From Xenopus tropicalis (lineage: Eukaryota > Chordata > Amphibia > Anura > Pipidae), in assembly GCF_000004195.4 (NCBI RefSeq), contig NC_030685.2:50337516-50401515 (forward strand): a stretch of DNA of 64,000 bases. Direction: 5' to 3'. Positions within the stretch are counted from its first letter, which is position 1. The number at the start of each line of letters is the position of its first letter. Shown piece by piece: positions 33,391 through 47,073 of the stretch. Under the pieces are notes generated by a model. The model saw nothing but the letters and a program-made list of their open reading frames with translations, was not told the DNA's origin and searched no databases. The translations under genes and the position numbers were made by a program.

Positions 33391-35085
33391 TTATGCTAGC
33401 ATGTCTGAATGTAGACACCTTCAATTGCCCACCCTTTAGGCCTTGGGGAGAATCAACAAAACACTGCCATTATCAGTGCACAGTGCGTGTCATCAATATT
33501 ACCCCTGCCTCTTCCTCGGGTTCCTTAATCAAAGCAGAAACAAACATATTTCCCTCTTCGTAATAGACTCTTCCACCATAACTGGTATGCAAATGAGCTG
33601 CAGATGCTGGGTATAGCCTTGGCCAGTAGGGCACACAGCTCTACTGCTGCTGTGGGAGAGGGAACTGTTATTTAATGGTGGGGGGGGGGGCAGCATCACT
33701 ACTGGCTGCAGGTTTAACTATACTGTATTGATATTTTTACATAGCATTTACATTCTATTCTGCTGATGAGGCCTAGTTTAGGTGCATTGCTCTATCTTTG
33801 ACCATCAGGGACTCCTAATGACACAACCTCAATGCAGCTTACACAACTGCAGAGGAAATATTTGCCACACACAACTGAGTGTCCCTGTCATTTAGCCAAT
33901 TGTCATCTTTTTTATTGCTTTGTGTTAAATACCAGGGGTTTTATTCCATTTATTGCTTTGTTGGCACAGACTGTCTTTAGCTGTTTGGCAGATCGTACAG
34001 GCTATACTTGCAATCGGTCTTGATCTGAGACAATCTGCAGTTGGTCTTCATTTATTTTTTCATTTATTTAGGTTTCTGCTTTGCATTCCTACAGTTTGGT
34101 TTTTAACAGCAATCCAGTTGCTAGGGTCTTATTTACCCTAGCAACCAGGCAGTGGATTGAACGAGAGTCTGGGGTTGGCTGCATATTATGGTACACTGGC
34201 TCCTGGGCAGGTTAAGGGCCAAAGAGTCCTACAATGAAAGCAAGCTGCAGGGCCCTTTTAAGGCCTTGGTGGGCCCTGGGCCAAAATCCAAAGATTGGGA
34301 CCCTATTATCCTGCTGCATGCAGCATGGCAATATTTTTATTTTTACCTACACCAACTTTTTGCCCACACCCGTTTCACCAAAACATAAACCCAGACGTGC
34401 CAGAATAAATACTACAGAAGATGGATACTCTGCAAATTTGCTTAGAGATGCCAATATAATTAATAATGTAAATTAAAAATGTTATCCCCAGCTGTGCCAT
34501 TGTAATGACTGTGGAAATGGCCAATCAACAAAAAATGGCCAATGAGACAATCTGCAGTTGGTCTTCATTTATTTTTTTATTTATTTAGGTTTCTGCTTTG
34601 CATTCCTACAGTTTGGTTTTTAACAGCAATCCAGTTGCTAGGGTCTTATTTACCCTAGCAACCAGGCAGTAGATTGAATGAGAGTCTGGGGTTGGCTGCA
34701 TATTATGGTACACTGGCTCCTGGGCAGGTTAAGGGACAAAGAGTCCCACAATGAAAGCAAGCTGCAGGGCCTTTTTAAGGCCTTGGTGGGCCCTGGGCCA
34801 AAATCCAAAGAGTGGGACCCTATTATTCTGCTGCATGCAGCATGGCAATATTTTTATTTTTAACTACACAAACTTTTTGCTCACACCCGTTTCACCAAAA
34901 CATAAACCCAGACGTGCCAGAATAATTACTACAGAAGATGGATACTCTGCAAATTTACTTAGAGATGCCAATATAATTAATAATGTAAGTTAAAAATGTT
35001 ATCCCCAGCTGTGCCATTGTAATGACTGTGGAAAAGGCCAATCGACAAAAAATGGCCAATGAGACAATCTGCAGTTGATCTTCAT

Positions 35086-36903
35086 CTTAAACACCCAGAC
35101 TGACCTCTGTAACATGGGCAACCATGGCAGTCACTATCCTCAGCCAGACACTACAGTCCCAGGGCAGAGCAGAACAGGGCCCTACCACTTTGGCTGCCCA
35201 GTGGCAGCCATTATGCTAGCATGTCTGAATGTAGACACCTTCAATTGCCCACCCTTTAGGCCTTGGGGAGAATCAACAAAACACTGCCATTATCAGTGCA
35301 CAGTGCGTGTCATCAATATTACCCCTGCCTCTTCCTCGGGTTCCTTAATCAAAGCAGAAACAAACATATTTCCCTCTTCGTAATAGACTCTTCCACCATA
35401 ACTGGTATGCAAATGAGCTGCAGATGCTGGGTATAGCCTTGGCCAGTAGGGCACACAGCTCTACTGCTGCTGTGGGAGAGGGAACTGTTATTTAATGGGG
35501 GGGGGGGGCAGCATCACTACTGGCTGCAGGTTTAACTATACTGTATTGATATTTTTACATAGCATTTACATTCTATTCTGCTGATGAGGCCTAGTTTAGG
35601 TGCATTGCTCTATCTTTGACCATCAGGGACTCCTAATGACACAACCTCAATGCAGCTTACACAACTGCAGAGGAAATATTTGCCACACACAACTGAGTGT
35701 CCCTGTCATTTAGCCAATTGTCATCTTTTTTATTGCTTTGTGTTAAATACCAGGGGTTTTATTCCATTTATTGCTTTGTTGGCACAGACTGTCTTTAGCT
35801 GTTTGGCAGATCGTACAGGCTATACTTGCAATCGGTCTTGATCTGAGACAATCTGCAGTTGGTCTTCATTTATTTTTTCATTTATTTAGGTTTCTGCTTT
35901 GCATTCCTACAGTTTGGTTTTTAACAGCAATCCAGTTGCTAGGGTCTTATTTACCCTAGCAACCAGGCAGTGGATTGAACGAGAGTCTGGGGTTGGCTGC
36001 ATATTATGGTACACTGGCTCCTGGGCAGGTTAAGGGCCAAAGAGTCCTACAATGAAAGCAAGCTGCAGGGCCCTTTTAAGGCCTTGGTGGGCCCTGGGCC
36101 AAAATCCAAAGATTGGGACCCTATTATCCTGCTGCATGCAGCATGGCAATATTTTTATTTTTACCTACACCAACTTTTTGCCCACACCCGTTTCACCAAA
36201 ACATAAACCCAGACGTGCCAGAATAAATACTACAGAAGATGGATACTCTGCAAATTTGCTTAGAGATGCCAATATAATTAATAATGTAAATTAAAAATGT
36301 TATCCCCAGCTGTGCCATTGTAATGACTGTGGAAATGGCCAATCAACAAAAAATGGCCAATGAGACAATCTGCAGTTGGTCTTCATTTATTTTTTTATTT
36401 ATTTAGGTTTCTGCTTTGCATTCCTACAGTTTGGTTTTTAACAGCAATCCAGTTGCTAGGGTCTTATTTACCCTAGCAACCAGGCAGTAGATTGAATGAG
36501 AGTCTGGGGTTGGCTGCATATTATGGTACACTGGCTCCTGGGCAGGTTAAGGGACAAAGAGTCCCACAATGAAAGCAAGCTGCAGGGCCTTTTTAAGGCC
36601 TTGGTGGGCCCTGGGCCAAAATCCAAAGAGTGGGACCCTATTATTCTGCTGCATGCAGCATGGCAATATTTTTATTTTTAACTACACAAACTTTTTGCTC
36701 ACACCCGTTTCACCAAAACATAAACCCAGACGTGCCAGAATAATTACTACAGAAGATGGATACTCTGCAAATTTACTTAGAGATGCCAATATAATTAATA
36801 ATGTAAGTTAAAAATGTTATCCCCAGCTGTGCCATTGTAATGACTGTGGAAAAGGCCAATCGACAAAAAATGGCCAATGAGACAATCTGCAGTTGATCTT
36901 CAT
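35086..36903 (-). repeat. Monomer R2 (1818 bp)
   Basis: G12 at 35497-35508. On the plus strand the order is unique segment, subrepeat B, subrepeat A. Confidence 0.95.
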
Positions 36904-38721
36904 CTTAAACACCCAGACTGACCTCTGTAACATGGGCAACCATGGCAGTCACTATCCTCAGCCAGACACTACAGTCCCAGGGCAGAGCAGAACAGGGCCC
37001 TACCACTTTGGCTGCCCAGTGGCAGCCATTATGCTAGCATGTCTGAATGTAGACACCTTCAATTGCCCACCCTTTAGGCCTTGGGGAGAATCAACAAAAC
37101 ACTGCCATTATCAGTGCACAGTGCGTGTCATCAATATTACCCCTGCCTCTTCCTCGGGTTCCTTAATCAAAGCAGAAACAAACATATTTCCCTCTTCGTA
37201 ATAGACTCTTCCACCATAACTGGTATGCAAATGAGCTGCAGATGCTGGGTATAGCCTTGGCCAGTAGGGCACACAGCTCTACTGCTGCTGTGGGAGAGGG
37301 AACTGTTATTTAATGGGGGGGGGGGGCAGCATCACTACTGGCTGCAGGTTTAACTATACTGTATTGATATTTTTACATAGCATTTACATTCTATTCTGCT
37401 GATGAGGCCTAGTTTAGGTGCATTGCTCTATCTTTGACCATCAGGGACTCCTAATGACACAACCTCAATGCAGCTTACACAACTGCAGAGGAAATATTTG
37501 CCACACACAACTGAGTGTCCCTGTCATTTAGCCAATTGTCATCTTTTTTATTGCTTTGTGTTAAATACCAGGGGTTTTATTCCATTTATTGCTTTGTTGG
37601 CACAGACTGTCTTTAGCTGTTTGGCAGATCGTACAGGCTATACTTGCAATCGGTCTTGATCTGAGACAATCTGCAGTTGGTCTTCATTTATTTTTTCATT
37701 TATTTAGGTTTCTGCTTTGCATTCCTACAGTTTGGTTTTTAACAGCAATCCAGTTGCTAGGGTCTTATTTACCCTAGCAACCAGGCAGTGGATTGAACGA
37801 GAGTCTGGGGTTGGCTGCATATTATGGTACACTGGCTCCTGGGCAGGTTAAGGGCCAAAGAGTCCTACAATGAAAGCAAGCTGCAGGGCCCTTTTAAGGC
37901 CTTGGTGGGCCCTGGGCCAAAATCCAAAGATTGGGACCCTATTATCCTGCTGCATGCAGCATGGCAATATTTTTATTTTTACCTACACCAACTTTTTGCC
38001 CACACCCGTTTCACCAAAACATAAACCCAGACGTGCCAGAATAAATACTACAGAAGATGGATACTCTGCAAATTTGCTTAGAGATGCCAATATAATTAAT
38101 AATGTAAATTAAAAATGTTATCCCCAGCTGTGCCATTGTAATGACTGTGGAAATGGCCAATCAACAAAAAATGGCCAATGAGACAATCTGCAGTTGGTCT
38201 TCATTTATTTTTTTATTTATTTAGGTTTCTGCTTTGCATTCCTACAGTTTGGTTTTTAACAGCAATCCAGTTGCTAGGGTCTTATTTACCCTAGCAACCA
38301 GGCAGTAGATTGAATGAGAGTCTGGGGTTGGCTGCATATTATGGTACACTGGCTCCTGGGCAGGTTAAGGGACAAAGAGTCCCACAATGAAAGCAAGCTG
38401 CAGGGCCTTTTTAAGGCCTTGGTGGGCCCTGGGCCAAAATCCAAAGAGTGGGACCCTATTATTCTGCTGCATGCAGCATGGCAATATTTTTATTTTTAAC
38501 TACACAAACTTTTTGCTCACACCCGTTTCACCAAAACATAAACCCAGACGTGCCAGAATAATTACTACAGAAGATGGATACTCTGCAAATTTACTTAGAG
38601 ATGCCAATATAATTAATAATGTAAGTTAAAAATGTTATCCCCAGCTGTGCCATTGTAATGACTGTGGAAAAGGCCAATCGACAAAAAATGGCCAATGAGA
38701 CAATCTGCAGTTGATCTTCAT
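36904..38721 (-). repeat. Monomer R3 (1818 bp)
   Basis: G12 at 37315-37326. Confidence 0.95.
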
Positions 38722-40539
38722 CTTAAACACCCAGACTGACCTCTGTAACATGGGCAACCATGGCAGTCACTATCCTCAGCCAGACACTACAGTCCCAGGG
38801 CAGAGCAGAACAGGGCCCTACCACTTTGGCTGCCCAGTGGCAGCCATTATGCTAGCATGTCTGAATGTAGACACCTTCAATTGCCCACCCTTTAGGCCTT
38901 GGGGAGAATCAACAAAACACTGCCATTATCAGTGCACAGTGCGTGTCATCAATATTACCCCTGCCTCTTCCTCGGGTTCCTTAATCAAAGCAGAAACAAA
39001 CATATTTCCCTCTTCGTAATAGACTCTTCCACCATAACTGGTATGCAAATGAGCTGCAGATGCTGGGTATAGCCTTGGCCAGTAGGGCACACAGCTCTAC
39101 TGCTGCTGTGGGAGAGGGAACTGTTATTTAATGGGGGGGGGGGGCAGCATCACTACTGGCTGCAGGTTTAACTATACTGTATTGATATTTTTACATAGCA
39201 TTTACATTCTATTCTGCTGATGAGGCCTAGTTTAGGTGCATTGCTCTATCTTTGACCATCAGGGACTCCTAATGACACAACCTCAATGCAGCTTACACAA
39301 CTGCAGAGGAAATATTTGCCACACACAACTGAGTGTCCCTGTCATTTAGCCAATTGTCATCTTTTTTATTGCTTTGTGTTAAATACCAGGGGTTTTATTC
39401 CATTTATTGCTTTGTTGGCACAGACTGTCTTTAGCTGTTTGGCAGATCGTACAGGCTATACTTGCAATCGGTCTTGATCTGAGACAATCTGCAGTTGGTC
39501 TTCATTTATTTTTTCATTTATTTAGGTTTCTGCTTTGCATTCCTACAGTTTGGTTTTTAACAGCAATCCAGTTGCTAGGGTCTTATTTACCCTAGCAACC
39601 AGGCAGTGGATTGAACGAGAGTCTGGGGTTGGCTGCATATTATGGTACACTGGCTCCTGGGCAGGTTAAGGGCCAAAGAGTCCTACAATGAAAGCAAGCT
39701 GCAGGGCCCTTTTAAGGCCTTGGTGGGCCCTGGGCCAAAATCCAAAGATTGGGACCCTATTATCCTGCTGCATGCAGCATGGCAATATTTTTATTTTTAC
39801 CTACACCAACTTTTTGCCCACACCCGTTTCACCAAAACATAAACCCAGACGTGCCAGAATAAATACTACAGAAGATGGATACTCTGCAAATTTGCTTAGA
39901 GATGCCAATATAATTAATAATGTAAATTAAAAATGTTATCCCCAGCTGTGCCATTGTAATGACTGTGGAAATGGCCAATCAACAAAAAATGGCCAATGAG
40001 ACAATCTGCAGTTGGTCTTCATTTATTTTTTTATTTATTTAGGTTTCTGCTTTGCATTCCTACAGTTTGGTTTTTAACAGCAATCCAGTTGCTAGGGTCT
40101 TATTTACCCTAGCAACCAGGCAGTAGATTGAATGAGAGTCTGGGGTTGGCTGCATATTATGGTACACTGGCTCCTGGGCAGGTTAAGGGACAAAGAGTCC
40201 CACAATGAAAGCAAGCTGCAGGGCCTTTTTAAGGCCTTGGTGGGCCCTGGGCCAAAATCCAAAGAGTGGGACCCTATTATTCTGCTGCATGCAGCATGGC
40301 AATATTTTTATTTTTAACTACACAAACTTTTTGCTCACACCCGTTTCACCAAAACATAAACCCAGACGTGCCAGAATAATTACTACAGAAGATGGATACT
40401 CTGCAAATTTACTTAGAGATGCCAATATAATTAATAATGTAAGTTAAAAATGTTATCCCCAGCTGTGCCATTGTAATGACTGTGGAAAAGGCCAATCGAC
40501 AAAAAATGGCCAATGAGACAATCTGCAGTTGATCTTCAT
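38722..40539 (-). repeat. Monomer R4 (1818 bp)
   Basis: G12 at 39133-39144. Confidence 0.95.
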
Positions 40540-41620
40540 CTTAAACACCCAGACTGACCTCTGTAACATGGGCAACCATGGCAGTCACTATCCTCAGCCA
40601 GACACTACAGTCCCAGGGCAGAGCAGAACAGGGCCCTACCACTTTGGCTGCCCAGTGGCAGCCATTATGCTAGCATGTCTGAATGTAGACACCTTCAATT
40701 GCCCACCCTTTAGGCCTTGGGGAGAATCAACAAAACACTGCCATTATCAGTGCACAGTGCGTGTCATCAATATTACCCCTGCCTCTTCCTCGGGTTCCTT
40801 AATCAAAGCAGAAACAAACATATTTCCCTCTTCGTAATAGACTCTTCCACCATAACTGGTATGCAAATGAGCTGCAGATGCTGGGTATAGCCTTGGCCAG
40901 TAGGGCACACAGCTCTACTGCTGCAACTGAGTGTCCCTGTCATTTAGCCAATTGTCATCTTTTTTATTGCTTTGTGTTAAATACCAGGGGTTTTATTCCA
41001 TTTATTGCTTTGTTGGCACAGACTGTCTTTAGCTGTTTGGCAGATCGTACAGGCTATACTTGCAATCGGTCTTGATCTGAGACAATCTGCAGTTGGTCTT
41101 CATTTATTTTTTCATTTATTTAGGTTTCTGCTTTGCATTCCTACAGTTTGGTTTTTAACAGCAATCCAGTTGCTAGGGTCTTATTTACCCTAGCAACCAG
41201 GCAGTGGATTGAATGAGAGTCTGGGGTTGGCTGCATATTATGGTACACTGGCTCCTGGGCAGGTTAAGGGACAAAGAGTCCCACAATGAAAGCAAGCTGC
41301 AGGGCCTTTTTAAGGCCTTGGTGGGCCCTGGGCCAAAATCCAAAGAGTGGGACCCTATTATTCTGCTGCATGCAGCATGGCAATATTTTTATTTTTAACT
41401 ACACAAACTTTTTGCTCACACCCGTTTCACCAAAACATAAACCCAGACGTGCCAGAATAATTACTACAGAAGATGGATACTCTGCAAATTTACTTAGAGA
41501 TGCCAATATAATTAATAATGTAAGTTAAAAATGTTATCCCCAGCTGTGCCATTGTAATGACTGTGGAAAAGGCCAATCGACAAAAAATGGCCAATGAGAC
41601 AATCTGCAGTTGATCTTCAT
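40540..41620 (-). repeat. Monomer R5, deleted by 220 bp and one subrepeat (1081 bp)
   Basis: Two deletions relative to R4 account exactly for the 737-bp shortfall. First, 220 bp matching 39107-39326 of R4, including the G tract, are missing at the junction 40924/40925 (ctactgctgc joined to aactgagtg). Second, subrepeats A and B are fused into a single 517-bp hybrid. It is B-type up to G 41206 and A-type from T 41214, so the crossover lies in the shared bases 41207-41213. Confidence 0.95.
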
Positions 41621-43438
41621 CTTAAACACCCAGACTGACCTCTGTAACATGGGCAACCATGGCAGTCACTATCCTCAGCCAGACACTACAGTCCCAGGGC
41701 AGAGCAGAACAGGGCCCTACCACTTTGGCTGCCCAGTGGCAGCCATTATGCTAGCATGTCTGAATGTAGACACCTTCAATTGCCCACCCTTTAGGCCTTG
41801 GGGAGAATCAACAAAACACTGCCATTATCAGTGCACAGTGCGTGTCATCAATATTACCCCTGCCTCTTCCTCGGGTTCCTTAATCAAAGCAGAAACAAAC
41901 ATATTTCCCTCTTCGTAATAGACTCTTCCACCATAACTGGTATGCAAATGAGCTGCAGATGCTGGGTATAGCCTTGGCCAGTAGGGCACACAGCTCTACT
42001 GCTGCTGTGGGAGAGGGAACTGTTATTTAATGGGGGGGGGGGGCAGCATCACTACTGGCTGCAGGTTTAACTATACTGTATTGATATTTTTACATAGCAT
42101 TTACATTCTATTCTGCTGATGAGGCCTAGTTTAGGTGCATTGCTCTATCTTTGACCATCAGGGACTCCTAATGACACAACCTCAATGCAGCTTACACAAC
42201 TGCAGAGGAAATATTTGCCACACACAACTGAGTGTCCCTGTCATTTAGCCAATTGTCATCTTTTTTATTGCTTTGTGTTAAATACCAGGGGTTTTATTCC
42301 ATTTATTGCTTTGTTGGCACAGACTGTCTTTAGCTGTTTGGCAGATCGTACAGGCTATACTTGCAATCGGTCTTGATCTGAGACAATCTGCAGTTGGTCT
42401 TCATTTATTTTTTCATTTATTTAGGTTTCTGCTTTGCATTCCTACAGTTTGGTTTTTAACAGCAATCCAGTTGCTAGGGTCTTATTTACCCTAGCAACCA
42501 GGCAGTGGATTGAACGAGAGTCTGGGGTTGGCTGCATATTATGGTACACTGGCTCCTGGGCAGGTTAAGGGCCAAAGAGTCCTACAATGAAAGCAAGCTG
42601 CAGGGCCCTTTTAAGGCCTTGGTGGGCCCTGGGCCAAAATCCAAAGATTGGGACCCTATTATCCTGCTGCATGCAGCATGGCAATATTTTTATTTTTACC
42701 TACACCAACTTTTTGCCCACACCCGTTTCACCAAAACATAAACCCAGACGTGCCAGAATAAATACTACAGAAGATGGATACTCTGCAAATTTGCTTAGAG
42801 ATGCCAATATAATTAATAATGTAAATTAAAAATGTTATCCCCAGCTGTGCCATTGTAATGACTGTGGAAATGGCCAATCAACAAAAAATGGCCAATGAGA
42901 CAATCTGCAGTTGGTCTTCATTTATTTTTTTATTTATTTAGGTTTCTGCTTTGCATTCCTACAGTTTGGTTTTTAACAGCAATCCAGTTGCTAGGGTCTT
43001 ATTTACCCTAGCAACCAGGCAGTAGATTGAATGAGAGTCTGGGGTTGGCTGCATATTATGGTACACTGGCTCCTGGGCAGGTTAAGGGACAAAGAGTCCC
43101 ACAATGAAAGCAAGCTGCAGGGCCTTTTTAAGGCCTTGGTGGGCCCTGGGCCAAAATCCAAAGAGTGGGACCCTATTATTCTGCTGCATGCAGCATGGCA
43201 ATATTTTTATTTTTAACTACACAAACTTTTTGCTCACACCCGTTTCACCAAAACATAAACCCAGACGTGCCAGAATAATTACTACAGAAGATGGATACTC
43301 TGCAAATTTACTTAGAGATGCCAATATAATTAATAATGTAAGTTAAAAATGTTATCCCCAGCTGTGCCATTGTAATGACTGTGGAAAAGGCCAATCGACA
43401 AAAAATGGCCAATGAGACAATCTGCAGTTGATCTTCAT
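41621..43438 (-). repeat. Monomer R6 (1818 bp)
   Basis: G12 at 42032-42043; full structure restored directly after the deleted copy. Confidence 0.95.
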
Positions 43439-45256
43439 CTTAAACACCCAGACTGACCTCTGTAACATGGGCAACCATGGCAGTCACTATCCTCAGCCAG
43501 ACACTACAGTCCCAGGGCAGAGCAGAACAGGGCCCTACCACTTTGGCTGCCCAGTGGCAGCCATTATGCTAGCATGTCTGAATGTAGACACCTTCAATTG
43601 CCCACCCTTTAGGCCTTGGGGAGAATCAACAAAACACTGCCATTATCAGTGCACAGTGCGTGTCATCAATATTACCCCTGCCTCTTCCTCGGGTTCCTTA
43701 ATCAAAGCAGAAACAAACATATTTCCCTCTTCGTAATAGACTCTTCCACCATAACTGGTATGCAAATGAGCTGCAGATGCTGGGTATAGCCTTGGCCAGT
43801 AGGGCACACAGCTCTACTGCTGCTGTGGGAGAGGGAACTGTTATTTAATGGGGGGGGGGGGCAGCATCACTACTGGCTGCAGGTTTAACTATACTGTATT
43901 GATATTTTTACATAGCATTTACATTCTATTCTGCTGATGAGGCCTAGTTTAGGTGCATTGCTCTATCTTTGACCATCAGGGACTCCTAATGACACAACCT
44001 CAATGCAGCTTACACAACTGCAGAGGAAATATTTGCCACACACAACTGAGTGTCCCTGTCATTTAGCCAATTGTCATCTTTTTTATTGCTTTGTGTTAAA
44101 TACCAGGGGTTTTATTCCATTTATTGCTTTGTTGGCACAGACTGTCTTTAGCTGTTTGGCAGATCGTACAGGCTATACTTGCAATCGGTCTTGATCTGAG
44201 ACAATCTGCAGTTGGTCTTCATTTATTTTTTCATTTATTTAGGTTTCTGCTTTGCATTCCTACAGTTTGGTTTTTAACAGCAATCCAGTTGCTAGGGTCT
44301 TATTTACCCTAGCAACCAGGCAGTGGATTGAACGAGAGTCTGGGGTTGGCTGCATATTATGGTACACTGGCTCCTGGGCAGGTTAAGGGCCAAAGAGTCC
44401 TACAATGAAAGCAAGCTGCAGGGCCCTTTTAAGGCCTTGGTGGGCCCTGGGCCAAAATCCAAAGATTGGGACCCTATTATCCTGCTGCATGCAGCATGGC
44501 AATATTTTTATTTTTACCTACACCAACTTTTTGCCCACACCCGTTTCACCAAAACATAAACCCAGACGTGCCAGAATAAATACTACAGAAGATGGATACT
44601 CTGCAAATTTGCTTAGAGATGCCAATATAATTAATAATGTAAATTAAAAATGTTATCCCCAGCTGTGCCATTGTAATGACTGTGGAAATGGCCAATCAAC
44701 AAAAAATGGCCAATGAGACAATCTGCAGTTGGTCTTCATTTATTTTTTTATTTATTTAGGTTTCTGCTTTGCATTCCTACAGTTTGGTTTTTAACAGCAA
44801 TCCAGTTGCTAGGGTCTTATTTACCCTAGCAACCAGGCAGTAGATTGAATGAGAGTCTGGGGTTGGCTGCATATTATGGTACACTGGCTCCTGGGCAGGT
44901 TAAGGGACAAAGAGTCCCACAATGAAAGCAAGCTGCAGGGCCTTTTTAAGGCCTTGGTGGGCCCTGGGCCAAAATCCAAAGAGTGGGACCCTATTATTCT
45001 GCTGCATGCAGCATGGCAATATTTTTATTTTTAACTACACAAACTTTTTGCTCACACCCGTTTCACCAAAACATAAACCCAGACGTGCCAGAATAATTAC
45101 TACAGAAGATGGATACTCTGCAAATTTACTTAGAGATGCCAATATAATTAATAATGTAAGTTAAAAATGTTATCCCCAGCTGTGCCATTGTAATGACTGT
45201 GGAAAAGGCCAATCGACAAAAAATGGCCAATGAGACAATCTGCAGTTGATCTTCAT
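43439..45256 (-). repeat. Monomer R7 (1818 bp)
   Basis: G12 at 43850-43861. Confidence 0.95.
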
Positions 45257-47073
45257 CTTAAACACCCAGACTGACCTCTGTAACATGGGCAACCATGGCA
45301 GTCACTATCCTCAGCCAGACACTACAGTCCCAGGGCAGAGCAGAACAGGGCCCTACCACTTTGGCTGCCCAGTGGCAGCCATTATGCTAGCATGTCTGAA
45401 TGTAGACACCTTCAATTGCCCACCCTTTAGGCCTTGGGGAGAATCAACAAAACACTGCCATTATCAGTGCACAGTGCGTGTCATCAATATTACCCCTGCC
45501 TCTTCCTCGGGTTCCTTAATCAAAGCAGAAACAAACATATTTCCCTCTTCGTAATAGACTCTTCCACCATAACTGGTATGCAAATGAGCTGCAGATGCTG
45601 GGTATAGCCTTGGCCAGTAGGGCACACAGCTCTACTGCTGCTGTGGGAGAGGGAACTGTTATTTAATGGGGGGGGGGGCAGCATCACTACTGGCTGCAGG
45701 TTTAACTATACTGTATTGATATTTTTACATAGCATTTACATTCTATTCTGCTGATGAGGCCTAGTTTAGGTGCATTGCTCTATCTTTGACCATCAGGGAC
45801 TCCTAATGACACAACCTCAATGCAGCTTACACAACTGCAGAGGAAATATTTGCCACACACAACTGAGTGTCCCTGTCATTTAGCCAATTGTCATCTTTTT
45901 TATTGCTTTGTGTTAAATACCAGGGGTTTTATTCCATTTATTGCTTTGTTGGCACAGACTGTCTTTAGCTGTTTGGCAGATCGTACAGGCTATACTTGCA
46001 ATCGGTCTTGATCTGAGACAATCTGCAGTTGGTCTTCATTTATTTTTTCATTTATTTAGGTTTCTGCTTTGCATTCCTACAGTTTGGTTTTTAACAGCAA
46101 TCCAGTTGCTAGGGTCTTATTTACCCTAGCAACCAGGCAGTGGATTGAACGAGAGTCTGGGGTTGGCTGCATATTATGGTACACTGGCTCCTGGGCAGGT
46201 TAAGGGCCAAAGAGTCCTACAATGAAAGCAAGCTGCAGGGCCCTTTTAAGGCCTTGGTGGGCCCTGGGCCAAAATCCAAAGATTGGGACCCTATTATCCT
46301 GCTGCATGCAGCATGGCAATATTTTTATTTTTACCTACACCAACTTTTTGCCCACACCCGTTTCACCAAAACATAAACCCAGACGTGCCAGAATAAATAC
46401 TACAGAAGATGGATACTCTGCAAATTTGCTTAGAGATGCCAATATAATTAATAATGTAAATTAAAAATGTTATCCCCAGCTGTGCCATTGTAATGACTGT
46501 GGAAATGGCCAATCAACAAAAAATGGCCAATGAGACAATCTGCAGTTGGTCTTCATTTATTTTTTTATTTATTTAGGTTTCTGCTTTGCATTCCTACAGT
46601 TTGGTTTTTAACAGCAATCCAGTTGCTAGGGTCTTATTTACCCTAGCAACCAGGCAGTAGATTGAATGAGAGTCTGGGGTTGGCTGCATATTATGGTACA
46701 CTGGCTCCTGGGCAGGTTAAGGGACAAAGAGTCCCACAATGAAAGCAAGCTGCAGGGCCTTTTTAAGGCCTTGGTGGGCCCTGGGCCAAAATCCAAAGAG
46801 TGGGACCCTATTATTCTGCTGCATGCAGCATGGCAATATTTTTATTTTTAACTACACAAACTTTTTGCTCACACCCGTTTCACCAAAACATAAACCCAGA
46901 CGTGCCAGAATAATTACTACAGAAGATGGATACTCTGCAAATTTACTTAGAGATGCCAATATAATTAATAATGTAAGTTAAAAATGTTATCCCCAGCTGT
47001 GCCATTGTAATGACTGTGGAAAAGGCCAATCGACAAAAAATGGCCAATGAGACAATCTGCAGTTGATCTTCAT
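45257..47073 (-). repeat. Monomer R8 (1817 bp)
   Basis: G11 at 45668-45678, the shortest tract in the window. Confidence 0.95.

Larger units (their letters stand above)
28328..35085 (-). repeat. Monomer R1, split by the LINE
   Basis: Satellite at 28328-28418 and 33361-35085 with the LINE between them. Without the LINE, and with the 4 lost bases restored, it would be 1820 bp. Its G tract at 33677-33690 is 14 positions long and uniquely interrupted by a T at 33679. Confidence 0.95.

Noticed and set aside
34040..34095. T-rich run followed by atttag and ctacag as a 3' splice site (reverse-oriented monomers)
   Set aside because: Looks acceptor-like, but there is no coding exon, donor or transcript context; base composition alone explains it.
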